Made by a program: the position numbers and the translations under genes
Notes under the pieces: model-generated
What the model was told of the DNA's origin: nothing
Database searches by the model: none
Seen by the model: the letters and a program-made list of their open reading frames with translations, nothing else
In this document: one piece after another, positions 15,068-23,106 of the stretch
Position numbering within the stretch: position 1 is the first letter of the stretch
Layout: each line of letters starts with the position of its first letter
From: Actinomycetes bacterium
GTDB taxonomy: Bacteria > Actinomycetota > Actinomycetes > Actinomycetales > Dermabacteraceae
NCBI GenBank assembly: GCA_023389045.1
Contig: JAEWEZ010000133.1
Coordinates: 1-24,469 of the forward strand
Direction of reading: 5' to 3'
DNA: 24,469 nucleotides

Positions 15068-17560
15068 CTAGGGCCTGAGCAGGTCCAGGAGGCGCACCGC
15101 CTCGGCCTTGGAGAGCGGTTCGTTCCCATTGCCGCATTTCGGGGAGACGACGCAGGCCGGGCAGCCGGCGGCGCAGGGGCAGGCGCGGATCATGTCGGCC
15201 GTGGCGCGCAGCCAGGCGGCGGCATCGTCGGCCCCTCTCTGCGCGAAACCGGCACCGCCGGGAGCACCGTCGTAGACGAAGATCGTCGGCTCCCCCGTGT
15301 CCTCGTGCAGGGCGGTGGAAACCCCACCGATATCCCAGCGATCGCAGGTGGCCAGAAGCGGGAGCATGGAAATCGCTGCGTGCTCGGCGGCATGAAGCGC
15401 GCCGGGCAGTTCCTCGCCGGGGATGCCGCATGCGTCGGTCAGATCCCGCGGGATCACCCACCACACGGCCTTGGTGGTCAGGGTGCGCGGCGGGAGGTCG
15501 AGCGCATGGTTCGCGAGAACAGCCTGGGTGTACACATCGCGCATCTGGTAGCCGGTGACCTGGTCGGTAACGTCTACCGTGCCGAAGCACAAGCGCACGC
15601 CTTCGGTCCACGGGATCGCGCGTTCCTCCTGGCGGATGCGGATGCTGGAGGTGCTTTGCGGGTGGGTGGTGTGCAGCGGATCTTCGCGGTGCACGAACGC
15701 CACGGCGCGTTCCACATCCAGGGCATCGACCACATAGCTGCGGCCCTGGTGGATATGCACCGCGCCGGTATGCACCTGGGAGTGGGCCGAGGCCGCATCC
15801 ACGGTTCCGAGCAGGGTGCCATCGGCACCGTTCACGATCCGCACGGGTTCACCGCCGCTTCCGCGCAGGTCCGTGAGGTCGTGGGCGGATTGCAGGAGGG
15901 TCCAGTACCAGCCGGTGGGGCGGCGGCGCAGAGCACCGCGAGCCACGAGCGTGTCCAGCAGGTCCCGGGCGGTGGGTCCGAAGATCTCCTCCTGACCCTC
16001 GCGGATCGGCAGTTCCGCGGCCGCAGCGCACAGATGCGGGAGCATCACGTAGGGGTTTGCGGGGTCAAAAACGGAGGCTTCCACCTCGGTGCCGAAGACG
16101 GTGTCGGGGTGGTCCACCACGTAGGTGTCCAAGGGGTCCTCGCGCGCGATGAACAGGGCAAGGCTCACGCTGTTCTGGTCTTGGCGCCGCCCGGCGCGCC
16201 CGAACTGCTGCCACAGGGAGGCGCGGGTCCCGGGCCATCCCGCCACGAGCACGGCGTCCAGTCCGGCGATGTCGATCCCGACTTCCAGGGCGTTGGTCGA
16301 GGCGAGGGCGCGCAGTTCTCCGCTGCGGAGTTTGGCTTCCAGTTCTCGGCGTTCACGAGCAAGGTAGCCGCCGCGGTAGGCGGCAATGCGTTGAGCACGG
16401 TTGGCAAGGGTCGCGCTCGACCGCATCTGGGCATTCTCCGAAAGAATCCGCCGGGCGGTGGAGGCGACAAGTTCCGCTCCCCTGCGGGATCGGGAAAAAA
16501 CGAGCGTTTGCACGTCCTCGGCTACGAGGTCGGCCAGAAGCGCCGCTGCTTCGCTGGTCGCAGAGCGGCGCACGGTCTGTTCACGCTGTCGCCGCTTATG
16601 GTCGGAGGTATTCATCGAAGCGCCGCTATCCGCGCCTTGAACAGGGCCTTGAATAGCGCCTTGATCAGGGCCTCTATCGGGGCTTTTATCAGGGCCTTTC
16701 ATGACGCCCGCAGCCTGAGCATCCGTTTCGGCCTCCAGACTCCGCCCCGGCTCCCACAGGCCCACGGTGAGCCCGGCGCGGGGAGAGCCGTCCTCGATGA
16801 CCGCTTCGACGTCGCGCCCGATCAGCCGGGAGGCGGTGATCTCGGGATTCGCGGTGGTGGCGGAGGCGAGGATGAAGGTCGGGTTGGCGCCGTAGTGCTC
16901 AGCGATCCGCCGCAGCCGGCGCAGCACCATCGCCACATGACTGCCAAAAACGCCCCGGTAGCTGTGGCATTCGTCGATCACCACATAACGCAACGCCCGC
17001 AGGAAACGCGTCCACTGCTCATGCCCGGGCAGGATCCCGTAGTGCAGCATGTCCGGGTTCGTCAGCACCACGGTCGCATGGCGCCGCACCCACCGCCGCT
17101 GCTCACTGGGGGTATCCCCGTCGTACACCGCAATCCGGGCATCACGCAGCCCAGCCCCCACCCCGAGGGCTTCCATATTCGTGAGTTGGTCCGCGGCGAG
17201 TGCCTTGGTGGGGGCGAGGTACAGGGCAGTGGCGCGGGGAGCGGCCAGATCCAACTCCCGCGCGCCCACGGCGCTGAGGATCGGCATCAGATAGGCGAGC
17301 GACTTTCCCGAGGCCGTGGAGGTTGCGAGCACCACATCGGTGCCCTCATACGCGAGGCGTGCCGCGCGTTCCTGATGAATCCAGGGGGCGGTGATCCCGT
17401 CGGCTTCGAGATGCTTGCGCAGCCGCGGGTCCAACCATTCCGGGAACGCTCCGAACCTCGGCTCACGTGGCGGCAGGTGCTCGACGTGCGTCAGACATCC
17501 CCGCCGTCCCTCCTGACCGCTCAGACGTTTCAGCAGCGCATCGGCAGGTCGCGTGGTCAT
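15068..17560 (-). CDS. DECH-box helicase with DUF1998 domain (MrfA/YprA-like)
   Basis: This 830-residue superfamily 2 helicase matches the actinobacterial family TIGR03817 (compare Rv3649) and resembles Bacillus MrfA, a nucleotide excision repair helicase acting on mitomycin lesions. The N-terminal half has LATSTASGKSLAYLMPIL (motif I), APTKALAADQL (Ia), VLTNPDMLHYG, the DECH motif VVIDECHSYRG (II) and LASATTANP (III). The second RecA domain has LVFSRSRRGAEL, LASTNALEVGIDI and QQFGRAGRR (VI). The C-terminal DUF1998 region ends with four Cys, CPCAAGCPACVVSPKC, a probable metal site. Between the two RecA domains lies an inserted tetrapeptide-repeat linker. I chose ATG 17560 because AAGGAGG is seven bases upstream. 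It converges on the Tad operon and is divergent from the methyltransferase gene. A DNA repair role is inferred from MrfA only. Confidence 0.92.
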   Translation of the reverse strand: MTTRPADALLKRLSGQEGRRGCLTHVEHLPPREPRFGAFPEWLDPRLRKHLEADGITAPWIHQERAARLAYEGTDVVLATSTASGKSLAYLMPILSAVGARELDLAAPRATALYLAPTKALAADQLTNMEALGVGAGLRDARIAVYDGDTPSEQRRWVRRHATVVLTNPDMLHYGILPGHEQWTRFLRALRYVVIDECHSYRGVFGSHVAMVLRRLRRIAEHYGANPTFILASATTANPEITASRLIGRDVEAVIEDGSPRAGLTVGLWEPGRSLEAETDAQAAGVMKGPDKSPDRGPDQGAIQGPVQGADSGASMNTSDHKRRQREQTVRRSATSEAAALLADLVAEDVQTLVFSRSRRGAELVASTARRILSENAQMRSSATLANRAQRIAAYRGGYLARERRELEAKLRSGELRALASTNALEVGIDIAGLDAVLVAGWPGTRASLWQQFGRAGRRQDQNSVSLALFIAREDPLDTYVVDHPDTVFGTEVEASVFDPANPYVMLPHLCAAAAELPIREGQEEIFGPTARDLLDTLVARGALRRRPTGWYWTLLQSAHDLTDLRGSGGEPVRIVNGADGTLLGTVDAASAHSQVHTGAVHIHQGRSYVVDALDVERAVAFVHREDPLHTTHPQSTSSIRIRQEERAIPWTEGVRLCFGTVDVTDQVTGYQMRDVYTQAVLANHALDLPPRTLTTKAVWWVIPRDLTDACGIPGEELPGALHAAEHAAISMLPLLATCDRWDIGGVSTALHEDTGEPTIFVYDGAPGGAGFAQRGADDAAAWLRATADMIRACPCAAGCPACVVSPKCGNGNEPLSKAEAVRLLDLLRP
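16635..16706. repeat. Six 12-bp tandem repeats inside the helicase gene
   Basis: Imperfect units such as CCTTGAACAGGG, CCTTGAATAGCG and CCTTGATCAGGG follow each other without gaps. On the minus strand they encode a tetrapeptide repeat (GPDK, SPDR, GPDQ, GAIQ, GPVQ, GADS) in the linker between the helicase RecA domains. The period is a multiple of three, so copy changes keep the frame. Confidence 0.8.
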
Positions 17561-17842
17561 CCGCGGTCCTCCTTGGTGCTGTTCGGGGGTGGTCATCGAG
17601 CGTGGTGTCATCGGCGTGGGGATCGACTGGGCGCTGGTCGTGAGTCGGCGCCTCGACCACGAGGGTCGAGCGCCTTCTCACGCCCTCAGGTGCGGGGTCA
17701 GCCGATGATCCCAGCAACTGACCGGTATCGATTGGGGCGTGGGTGTCGACGCGCGAGTGCACCTGACCTCGTGGTTCTGTGGGGTCCTCAGGGGCCGACG
17801 GGCCACCGGCTGCGTGACTCACACTGGGGCACAATCGTAGGC
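17561..17842. promoter_or_regulatory. Divergent promoter region with an 11-bp hairpin
   Basis: This region separates the helicase and methyltransferase genes. At 17647-17674 GGCG-C-CTCGACC pairs with GGTCGAG-CGCC around a five-base loop, with one bulged C. It could be an operator or part of the helicase mRNA leader. CACAAT at 17830-17835 lies seven bases before the methyltransferase ATG and may be a weak -10 box of a leaderless transcript. GGGCCGACGGG occurs at 17792-17802. Confidence 0.45.
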
Positions 17843-19639
17843 ATGGCCTCTGACACACACGGCGCCCGGTATGAGCAGATCACTCCCCGTGTGGAGGGTC
17901 AGCACAGCCATACCGATCCGCACCTCACCGCCGATCAGTCCAGTGCAGCAGCGGCTCTGCTGTCCTCCGAGGTGTACTCGGAGGTGCCCTTAGAGGCTTC
18001 CCCGGCTGCGGACGCTCCACTCAGCAGCGACCCCGCGCTGATCGCCGCGCTGCGTGCTGACCTCGAGGCTGCCCAGTACACCGCTGCGCATACCGAGGCA
18101 CTCCTAGGCTCCCTCGCCGTGGACGCCCTGCGCCGCGAGAACCCGGTACCGGCACAGCGAGTCCTCGCCTCAGTCACCGAACCGGCCGCCGTACTGATGC
18201 GCACCTTCGTGCTCGGCCAGCCCCTGAGCACCCAGGAGGCAGAAGCGATCTTCCCCCGTCTGGGCGTCAACGGTGCCGTGGCGATCGGTCTGCTCGGCCC
18301 CGCCACCCACAGTTCCCGCACCGGCGCGCCCAACACCAACACAGCAGGCACTGCCCCGTCGGCCCCACACCTCACCGGCGTGGAACAGCTCCGCCCGCTC
18401 ATGGCCCTTGATCCCTACTCTGCCAGCGATGATGCCGGAGATATCCACTGGTGGATCGCCTCCGACCTGCCCGAGATCGCCACCGGTGAACCGCTCGGGC
18501 CCGAGCATGTGCTCGGCGTCGGCGGTGCCTCGCTCACCCTCGCGCGCATCACACCGCGCCACCGCATCGGGCGGGTTCTGGATCTCGGCACGGGCGGCGG
18601 CATCCAGGCTCTGCATGCGGCGCGTCATGCCGATTCCGTCGTGGCCACCGACCTCTCCGAGCGGGCCCTGAATGTCGCCGCCTTCAATATCGCCCTGAAT
18701 GCCACGTCGAAGGACGCCCCGATCGAGCTGCGGCACGGATCGCTCCTCGAGCCGGTGGCGGGCGAACAGTTCGATCTGATCGTCTCCAATCCGCCCTTCG
18801 TCATCACCCCACGCAGCACCGATGAGGATCCCGACGCGGTCTGGACCTACCGGGACGGCGGCCGCGCCGGAGACGCCCTGCTCTCCGAACTCCTCGGCAG
18901 TCTGCACACTCACCTCGCTCCCGGGGGCCGCGCCGCCCTGCTCGGCAACTGGGAGGTCACGCAGGATTCCCCCTGGGATGCGCATCCGCGCTCCTGGCTG
19001 GAACAGGCTGCGGCCGACGGGGTGGATGCGTGGGTAATTCAGCGTGAAAGCGAAGATCCCGCGCAGTATTCCGAGACCTGGGTGCGCGACGGGGGCATCA
19101 CCTCCCGCGATCCACGCTGGCCGGGGATGATCGGGGACTGGCTGGATGATTTCGCCTCCCGACGGGTCGAGAAGATCGGCTTCGGATACGTCCTTCTACG
19201 CCGGGCACCGTCTGCGGAAAACTCCCCCGGGCCGGGCACGATCCGCTGTGAAGAGGTGCTTGGCACCGGTTCCGGCACTCTGTGGACGCATCTGGCGCAG
19301 AGCCTCGACATGCTCGCGACCCTGCGTGCCCTGAGCAATGAGGGCTTGGAGCAGTCCCGTCCTCGACGCGCTGAGGATGTGGTCGAGCGCCGGTACCTCA
19401 CGCCCGGCGCCTGGGATCCAATGCTGATCGAACTCGTGCAAGGCGCTGGTCTTGCTCGCGTGATGCCCGCTGATCAAGTGCTCGCTGCCGTGGTCGGTGC
19501 CCTGGACGACGGAACACTCACCCTGGGCCAGACCCTCAGCGCCGTCTGCGCGTTGACCGACGAGGACCTTGACCAGGCACGCGAGCGTGTTCTGCCGCAG
19601 GTGCGGGAACTACTGACGGCGGGAATGCTCTATCTCTAA
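17843..19639 (+). CDS. Class I SAM-dependent methyltransferase (NPPF type) with N- and C-terminal extensions
   Basis: This 598-residue protein has a Rossmann methyltransferase core in its middle: motif I RVLDLGTGGGIQALHAARHA at about residue 245, the acidic VVATDLSERALNVAAFNIAL, and the catalytic motif LIVSNPPFVITP. The NPPF motif marks enzymes that methylate planar amino groups, such as exocyclic bases or glutamine amides. About 240 residues precede the core, including FVLGQPLSTQEAEAIFPRLG and a segment DPYSASDDAGDIHWWIASDL that is conserved in actinobacterial relatives, and about 190 helical residues follow. I believe this is the family annotated with DUF7059 and DUF7782, but the substrate is unknown to me. 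ATG 17843 follows a CACAAT box by seven bases. The frame is open far upstream, but only antisense to the helicase. Confidence 0.85.
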   Translation: MASDTHGARYEQITPRVEGQHSHTDPHLTADQSSAAAALLSSEVYSEVPLEASPAADAPLSSDPALIAALRADLEAAQYTAAHTEALLGSLAVDALRRENPVPAQRVLASVTEPAAVLMRTFVLGQPLSTQEAEAIFPRLGVNGAVAIGLLGPATHSSRTGAPNTNTAGTAPSAPHLTGVEQLRPLMALDPYSASDDAGDIHWWIASDLPEIATGEPLGPEHVLGVGGASLTLARITPRHRIGRVLDLGTGGGIQALHAARHADSVVATDLSERALNVAAFNIALNATSKDAPIELRHGSLLEPVAGEQFDLIVSNPPFVITPRSTDEDPDAVWTYRDGGRAGDALLSELLGSLHTHLAPGGRAALLGNWEVTQDSPWDAHPRSWLEQAAADGVDAWVIQRESEDPAQYSETWVRDGGITSRDPRWPGMIGDWLDDFASRRVEKIGFGYVLLRRAPSAENSPGPGTIRCEEVLGTGSGTLWTHLAQSLDMLATLRALSNEGLEQSRPRRAEDVVERRYLTPGAWDPMLIELVQGAGLARVMPADQVLAAVVGALDDGTLTLGQTLSAVCALTDEDLDQARERVLPQVRELLTAGMLYL

Positions 19640-20037
19640 GGGGAACCACGATCCATAAGCCCCAGCTCGAAATATAAGGCAATCCCGGTCACAGCATTCG
19701 CGGCCCGAAGCTCGCCGCCACGGCTGAGACCCGTCGGGCCACCGCAATGCTGGCCCCAAGCCAGCAGACAGACAACCGCGAGAACAGCGGCACAAACACT
19801 GGCCACAACAGCGGTACCAACAGGTCCACAAGGAAGGGCTAGACAACCACCCGATGCACTGTCCGCAGCGCCGGTCGTTGGGGATCAGCCCAAAGCGAAG
19901 GGCCCAGAAGCCGCCTTGTTTGTCGGGGTCACCGTGTACGGTGAGCCCACGGACCGCCCGAACGGTCCATGCGAACCCCGTCTGCCCCGGGCGGGGGTGC
20001 GCCGCGCACACCGCGGCAAGGAAGGAACGAAAACGAC
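19640..20037. other. Non-coding region carrying the topA promoter
   Basis: This 398-base stretch has no credible gene. From about 19760 to 19840 it is rich in A and C and poor in T, with AACAGCGG repeated 24 bases apart (19783, 19807). TACGGT at 19937-19942 is the best -10 candidate for topA. It lies within a 16-bp inverted repeat, TCACCGTGTACGGTGA (19929-19944), with TTGTTT about 15 bases upstream. The topA leader would then be about 90 bases. Confidence 0.4.
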
Positions 20038-22743
20038 GTGACTGGTGGACGGCATCTGGTGATCGTCGAGTCCCCGGCGAAAGCCCGCACGATCGGGCGC
20101 TACCTGGGTAGTGACTACGTGGTGGAGGCCTCGGTGGGCCACATCCGCGATATCCCCGTGCCCCGTGACCTGCCCGCTGAGATGAAGAAGGGCCCCTACG
20201 CCCGCTTCGGAGTGGACGTCGATAACGGTTTCGACCCGTACTACATCGTCGATGCCGACAAGAAAAAGAAGGTCACCGAGCTCAAGAAGCTGCTCAAAGA
20301 CGTCGACACCCTCTACCTCGCCACCGATGAGGACCGCGAGGGAGAGGCGATCGCCTGGCACCTGCTGGAGACCCTCAAGCCCAAGAAGTCCCTGCCCGTC
20401 AAGCGCATGGTCTTCCACGAGATCACCCGCGATGCGATCCAGGAAGCCCTGCATACGACGCGCGATATCGACCAGCACCTGGTGGATGCGCAGGAGACGC
20501 GGCGCATCGTGGACCGTCTCGTCGGCTTTGAACTCTCCCCGGTGCTGTGGCGCAAGATCCGTCCCTCGCTCTCGGCGGGGCGCGTGCAGTCGGTGGCCAC
20601 CCGCCTGGTCGTCGAACGCGAACGTGAACGCATGGCCTTCGTGGCCGCCGACTACTGGGACGTGACCGGCACCTTCTCCTCCTCCGGCACGGCTTTTACC
20701 GCCAAGGTCTCGACGGTGGACGGCTCCCGCGTAGCCACTGGCGCCGACTTCACCGATGCGGGCGAGCTCAAGCCCCGCTCCAAGAACGTCACCGTGCTCA
20801 CCGAGGCGGAGGCGAAGGAGCTGATCGAGGCGCTCGAGGGCGCTCCCGCCACGGTGTCCGCCCTGGAGTCGAAGCCGTATACGCGCCGACCCGCGGCCCC
20901 CTTCACCACCTCGTCCCTGCAGCAGGAGGCCTCACGCAAACTGCGTCTGGGCGCCCGCCAGGCGATGCGGGTGGCGCAGTCGCTGTACGAAAACGGGTAC
21001 ATCACCTATATGCGAACCGACTCGGTCTCGCTCTCCAGTGAAGCGATCTCGGCAGCCCGCGCGCAGGCCCGGGAAATGTACGGCGCCGATCATGTGCCGG
21101 ACTCCCCCCGCTACTACCGCAATAAGTCGCAGAACGCGCAGGAAGCCCATGAGGCGATCCGCCCCGCCGGTGACCGTTTCCGCACTCCCGCTGAGGTGGC
21201 CGGCCAGCTCAGCGGTGATGAGTTCCGTCTGTACGAACTGATCTGGAAGCGCACCGTCGCCTCGCAGATGGCCGATGCGAAGGGAACCACCTCCACGGTG
21301 GAGCTCACCCTGGAGAAGGGCGGGCGCAGCGCTACCTTCCGCGCCGCCGGCACCGTGATTACTTTCCAGGGCTTCCTGGCTGCCTATGAGGAAGGCCGCG
21401 ACGCCGCCCGCTACCAGGACCGCGACGCCGAAGGCTCTGAGAAGCGCCTGCCCACCATGAGCGAAGGGCAGCAGCTGGACACCGAAGCCCTCGAGGCCGA
21501 TGGTCACACCACCACCCCGCCGCCGCGGTACACCGAAGCATCGCTCGTGCGTGCCCTGGAAGAACGCGGCATTGGCCGCCCCTCCACCTACGCCTCCACC
21601 GTCGCGACCATTCAGGATCGCGGCTACGTGCTGCGTAAGGGCACGGCGCTAGTGCCGAGCTGGACTGCTTTCTCCGTGGTGCGTCTGCTCGAGGAGCACT
21701 TCGGCGAGTTCATCGACTACGACTTCACCGCCCAGATGGAAGCGCAGCTGGACCGCATGGCCCGCGGTGAATTGCAGCGCGCCGAGTACCTCGAGGACTT
21801 CTACCGCGGCAGCGGCGAGAACGGCCCCGCCGGCCTCAAGGTCATGGTCGATGATCTCGGAGATATCGACGCCCGCGAAATCAACTCGATTGAGATCGGC
21901 GAGGGGATCACTCTGCGTGTGGGTCGCTACGGCGCCTATGTGGAGCGTGCCGCCACCGATGAGGCGGGCAAGCCGATCGAGGGTGCCGATCCGGTGCGTG
22001 CTTCGGTTCCCGACGACATTGCCCCTGATGAGCTGACCGTCGCTACTGCCCGCGAACTGCTGGAACGCCAGAAGGATGATGGCCGTGTGCTCGGTGAGGA
22101 TCCCGAGACCGGGCGGCAGATCATCGCCAAGGACGGCCGCTTCGGCCCGTACGTGACCGAGGTTCTGGAAGACGACGAATCGGTTCCGAAGTCCAAGCGC
22201 CCCAAGCCGCGCACCGCGAGCCTGTTCGCAAGCATGGACCTGGCCACGGTGAACCTGGAACAGGCGCTGCGTCTGCTGAGTCTGCCGCGCGTGGTGGGAA
22301 CCGCTGCCGACGGAGCCGAGATCACTGCACAGAATGGCCGCTACGGGCCGTACCTGAAGAAGGGCAGCGATTCTCGTTCCATCGACAGTGAAGACAAGAT
22401 CTTCTCGATCACGATGGAGGAGGCCGAGGCGATCTTTGCCCAGCCGAAGCAGCGTGGCCGCGCCGCCGCGAAGCCGCCGCTGAAGGAACTGGGAACTGAT
22501 CCGACGAGCCAGAAGCCGATCGTCGTGAAGGACGGCCGCTTCGGCCCTTACATCACCGACGGCACCACCAATGTGACGCTGCGCAAGGCCGACACCCTCG
22601 AGTCGCTCACGCATGAGATCGCGGTGGAACGTCTGGCGGAGAAACGAGCCAAAGGCCCGACCACCCGCAAGCGCAGCACCTCGAAGGCCTCCACGACGCG
22701 GAAGAAGACGACGAGCACTCGCTCGACCGCGAAGAAGTCCTGA
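20038..22743 (+). CDS. topA: DNA topoisomerase I
   Basis: This 901-residue type IA topoisomerase relaxes negative supercoils by cutting one strand through a tyrosyl link. The Toprim domain is at the N-terminus, with LVIVESPAKARTIG and the metal-binding TDEDREGEAIAWH. LSAGRVQSVATRLVV follows, and the active-site Tyr is in YITYMRTDSVSLS at about residue 324. ERGIGRPSTYASTVATIQ closes the core. The C-terminal part holds at least four repeats of the form GRYGAYVER, DGRFGPYVTE, NGRYGPYLKKG and DGRFGPYITDG, and ends with a Lys/Arg/Ser/Thr tail, the actinobacterial feature that boosts processivity. The start is GTG 20038, giving VTGGRHLVIVES, with AAGGAAGGA upstream; an ATG at 19969 would add 23 unconserved residues. 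A strong terminator follows at 22832. Confidence 0.97.
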   Translation: MTGGRHLVIVESPAKARTIGRYLGSDYVVEASVGHIRDIPVPRDLPAEMKKGPYARFGVDVDNGFDPYYIVDADKKKKVTELKKLLKDVDTLYLATDEDREGEAIAWHLLETLKPKKSLPVKRMVFHEITRDAIQEALHTTRDIDQHLVDAQETRRIVDRLVGFELSPVLWRKIRPSLSAGRVQSVATRLVVERERERMAFVAADYWDVTGTFSSSGTAFTAKVSTVDGSRVATGADFTDAGELKPRSKNVTVLTEAEAKELIEALEGAPATVSALESKPYTRRPAAPFTTSSLQQEASRKLRLGARQAMRVAQSLYENGYITYMRTDSVSLSSEAISAARAQAREMYGADHVPDSPRYYRNKSQNAQEAHEAIRPAGDRFRTPAEVAGQLSGDEFRLYELIWKRTVASQMADAKGTTSTVELTLEKGGRSATFRAAGTVITFQGFLAAYEEGRDAARYQDRDAEGSEKRLPTMSEGQQLDTEALEADGHTTTPPPRYTEASLVRALEERGIGRPSTYASTVATIQDRGYVLRKGTALVPSWTAFSVVRLLEEHFGEFIDYDFTAQMEAQLDRMARGELQRAEYLEDFYRGSGENGPAGLKVMVDDLGDIDAREINSIEIGEGITLRVGRYGAYVERAATDEAGKPIEGADPVRASVPDDIAPDELTVATARELLERQKDDGRVLGEDPETGRQIIAKDGRFGPYVTEVLEDDESVPKSKRPKPRTASLFASMDLATVNLEQALRLLSLPRVVGTAADGAEITAQNGRYGPYLKKGSDSRSIDSEDKIFSITMEEAEAIFAQPKQRGRAAAKPPLKELGTDPTSQKPIVVKDGRFGPYITDGTTNVTLRKADTLESLTHEIAVERLAEKRAKGPTTRKRSTSKASTTRKKTTSTRSTAKKS

Positions 22744-22831
22744 GGAAGGCCCGTTCGCGCTCAGGACTCAGTGGCCTCGGCATCGCCCGAGGTCACCAGG
22801 TCGCTGAACACCACCGGCCATCACTGCACAC

Positions 22832-22878
22832 CACCGGTCCCGGAACGCTGACGCCCAGCGTTCCGGGGCCGGTGTTTT
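22832..22878 (+). terminator. Rho-independent terminator of topA
   Basis: CACCGG-T-CCCGGAACGCT pairs with AGCGTTCCGGG-G-CCGGTG around a seven-base loop, giving an 18-bp stem that includes one G-U pair. TTTT follows at 22875-22878. Confidence 0.92.
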
Positions 22879-22976
22879 CTGTGAGTCCCGAGCCCGTGAA
22901 CCCGCCGGTCCGTCAACCCCGTCGGCCCGTCAACCCCGTCGGCCCCATCCCCTCCCCCACGGGACTTGCGCCCCTA

Positions 22977-22990
22977 CTTAAACGTTTGAG
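22977..22990. promoter_or_regulatory. Probable LacI-family operator
   Basis: CTTAAACGTTTGAG is an almost perfect palindrome centred on CG, with the AAACGTTT core typical of LacI-family repressor sites. It lies about 70 bases before the -10 candidate TATGGT and upstream of a sugar-binding protein gene, where such sugar-responsive repressors are expected. The repressor gene is not in the window. Confidence 0.5.
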
Positions 22991-23106
22991 CGAGATCACG
23001 TTTGGGTCTCCACTCCCCCGCAGAGCGGCACCCACCCCTTACCGATCAGTTCACGCCACGTATGGTGGAGGCAAGGCCTCAACGACGAAGGATCTTAGGA
23101 GTGACC

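Larger units (their letters stand above)
22744..23106. other. Intergenic region between topA and the ABC transporter operon
   Basis: This 363-base region holds the topA terminator, two tandem copies of a 17-bp unit beginning CGTCAACCCCGTCGGCC (22911 and 22928), a LacI-type operator at 22977-22990, and a -10 candidate TATGGT at 23061-23066. I see no gene in it. Confidence 0.55.

Noticed and set aside
17463..17858. A minus-strand 131-residue gene upstream of the helicase
   Set aside because: It overlaps both the helicase start and the methyltransferase start, and has no recognisable domain.
14597..19639. A single 1680-residue protein
   Set aside because: Its middle is the antisense of the helicase gene, whose motifs are unmistakable, and its end is a separate methyltransferase with its own start. 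Long open antisense frames are common in high-GC genes.
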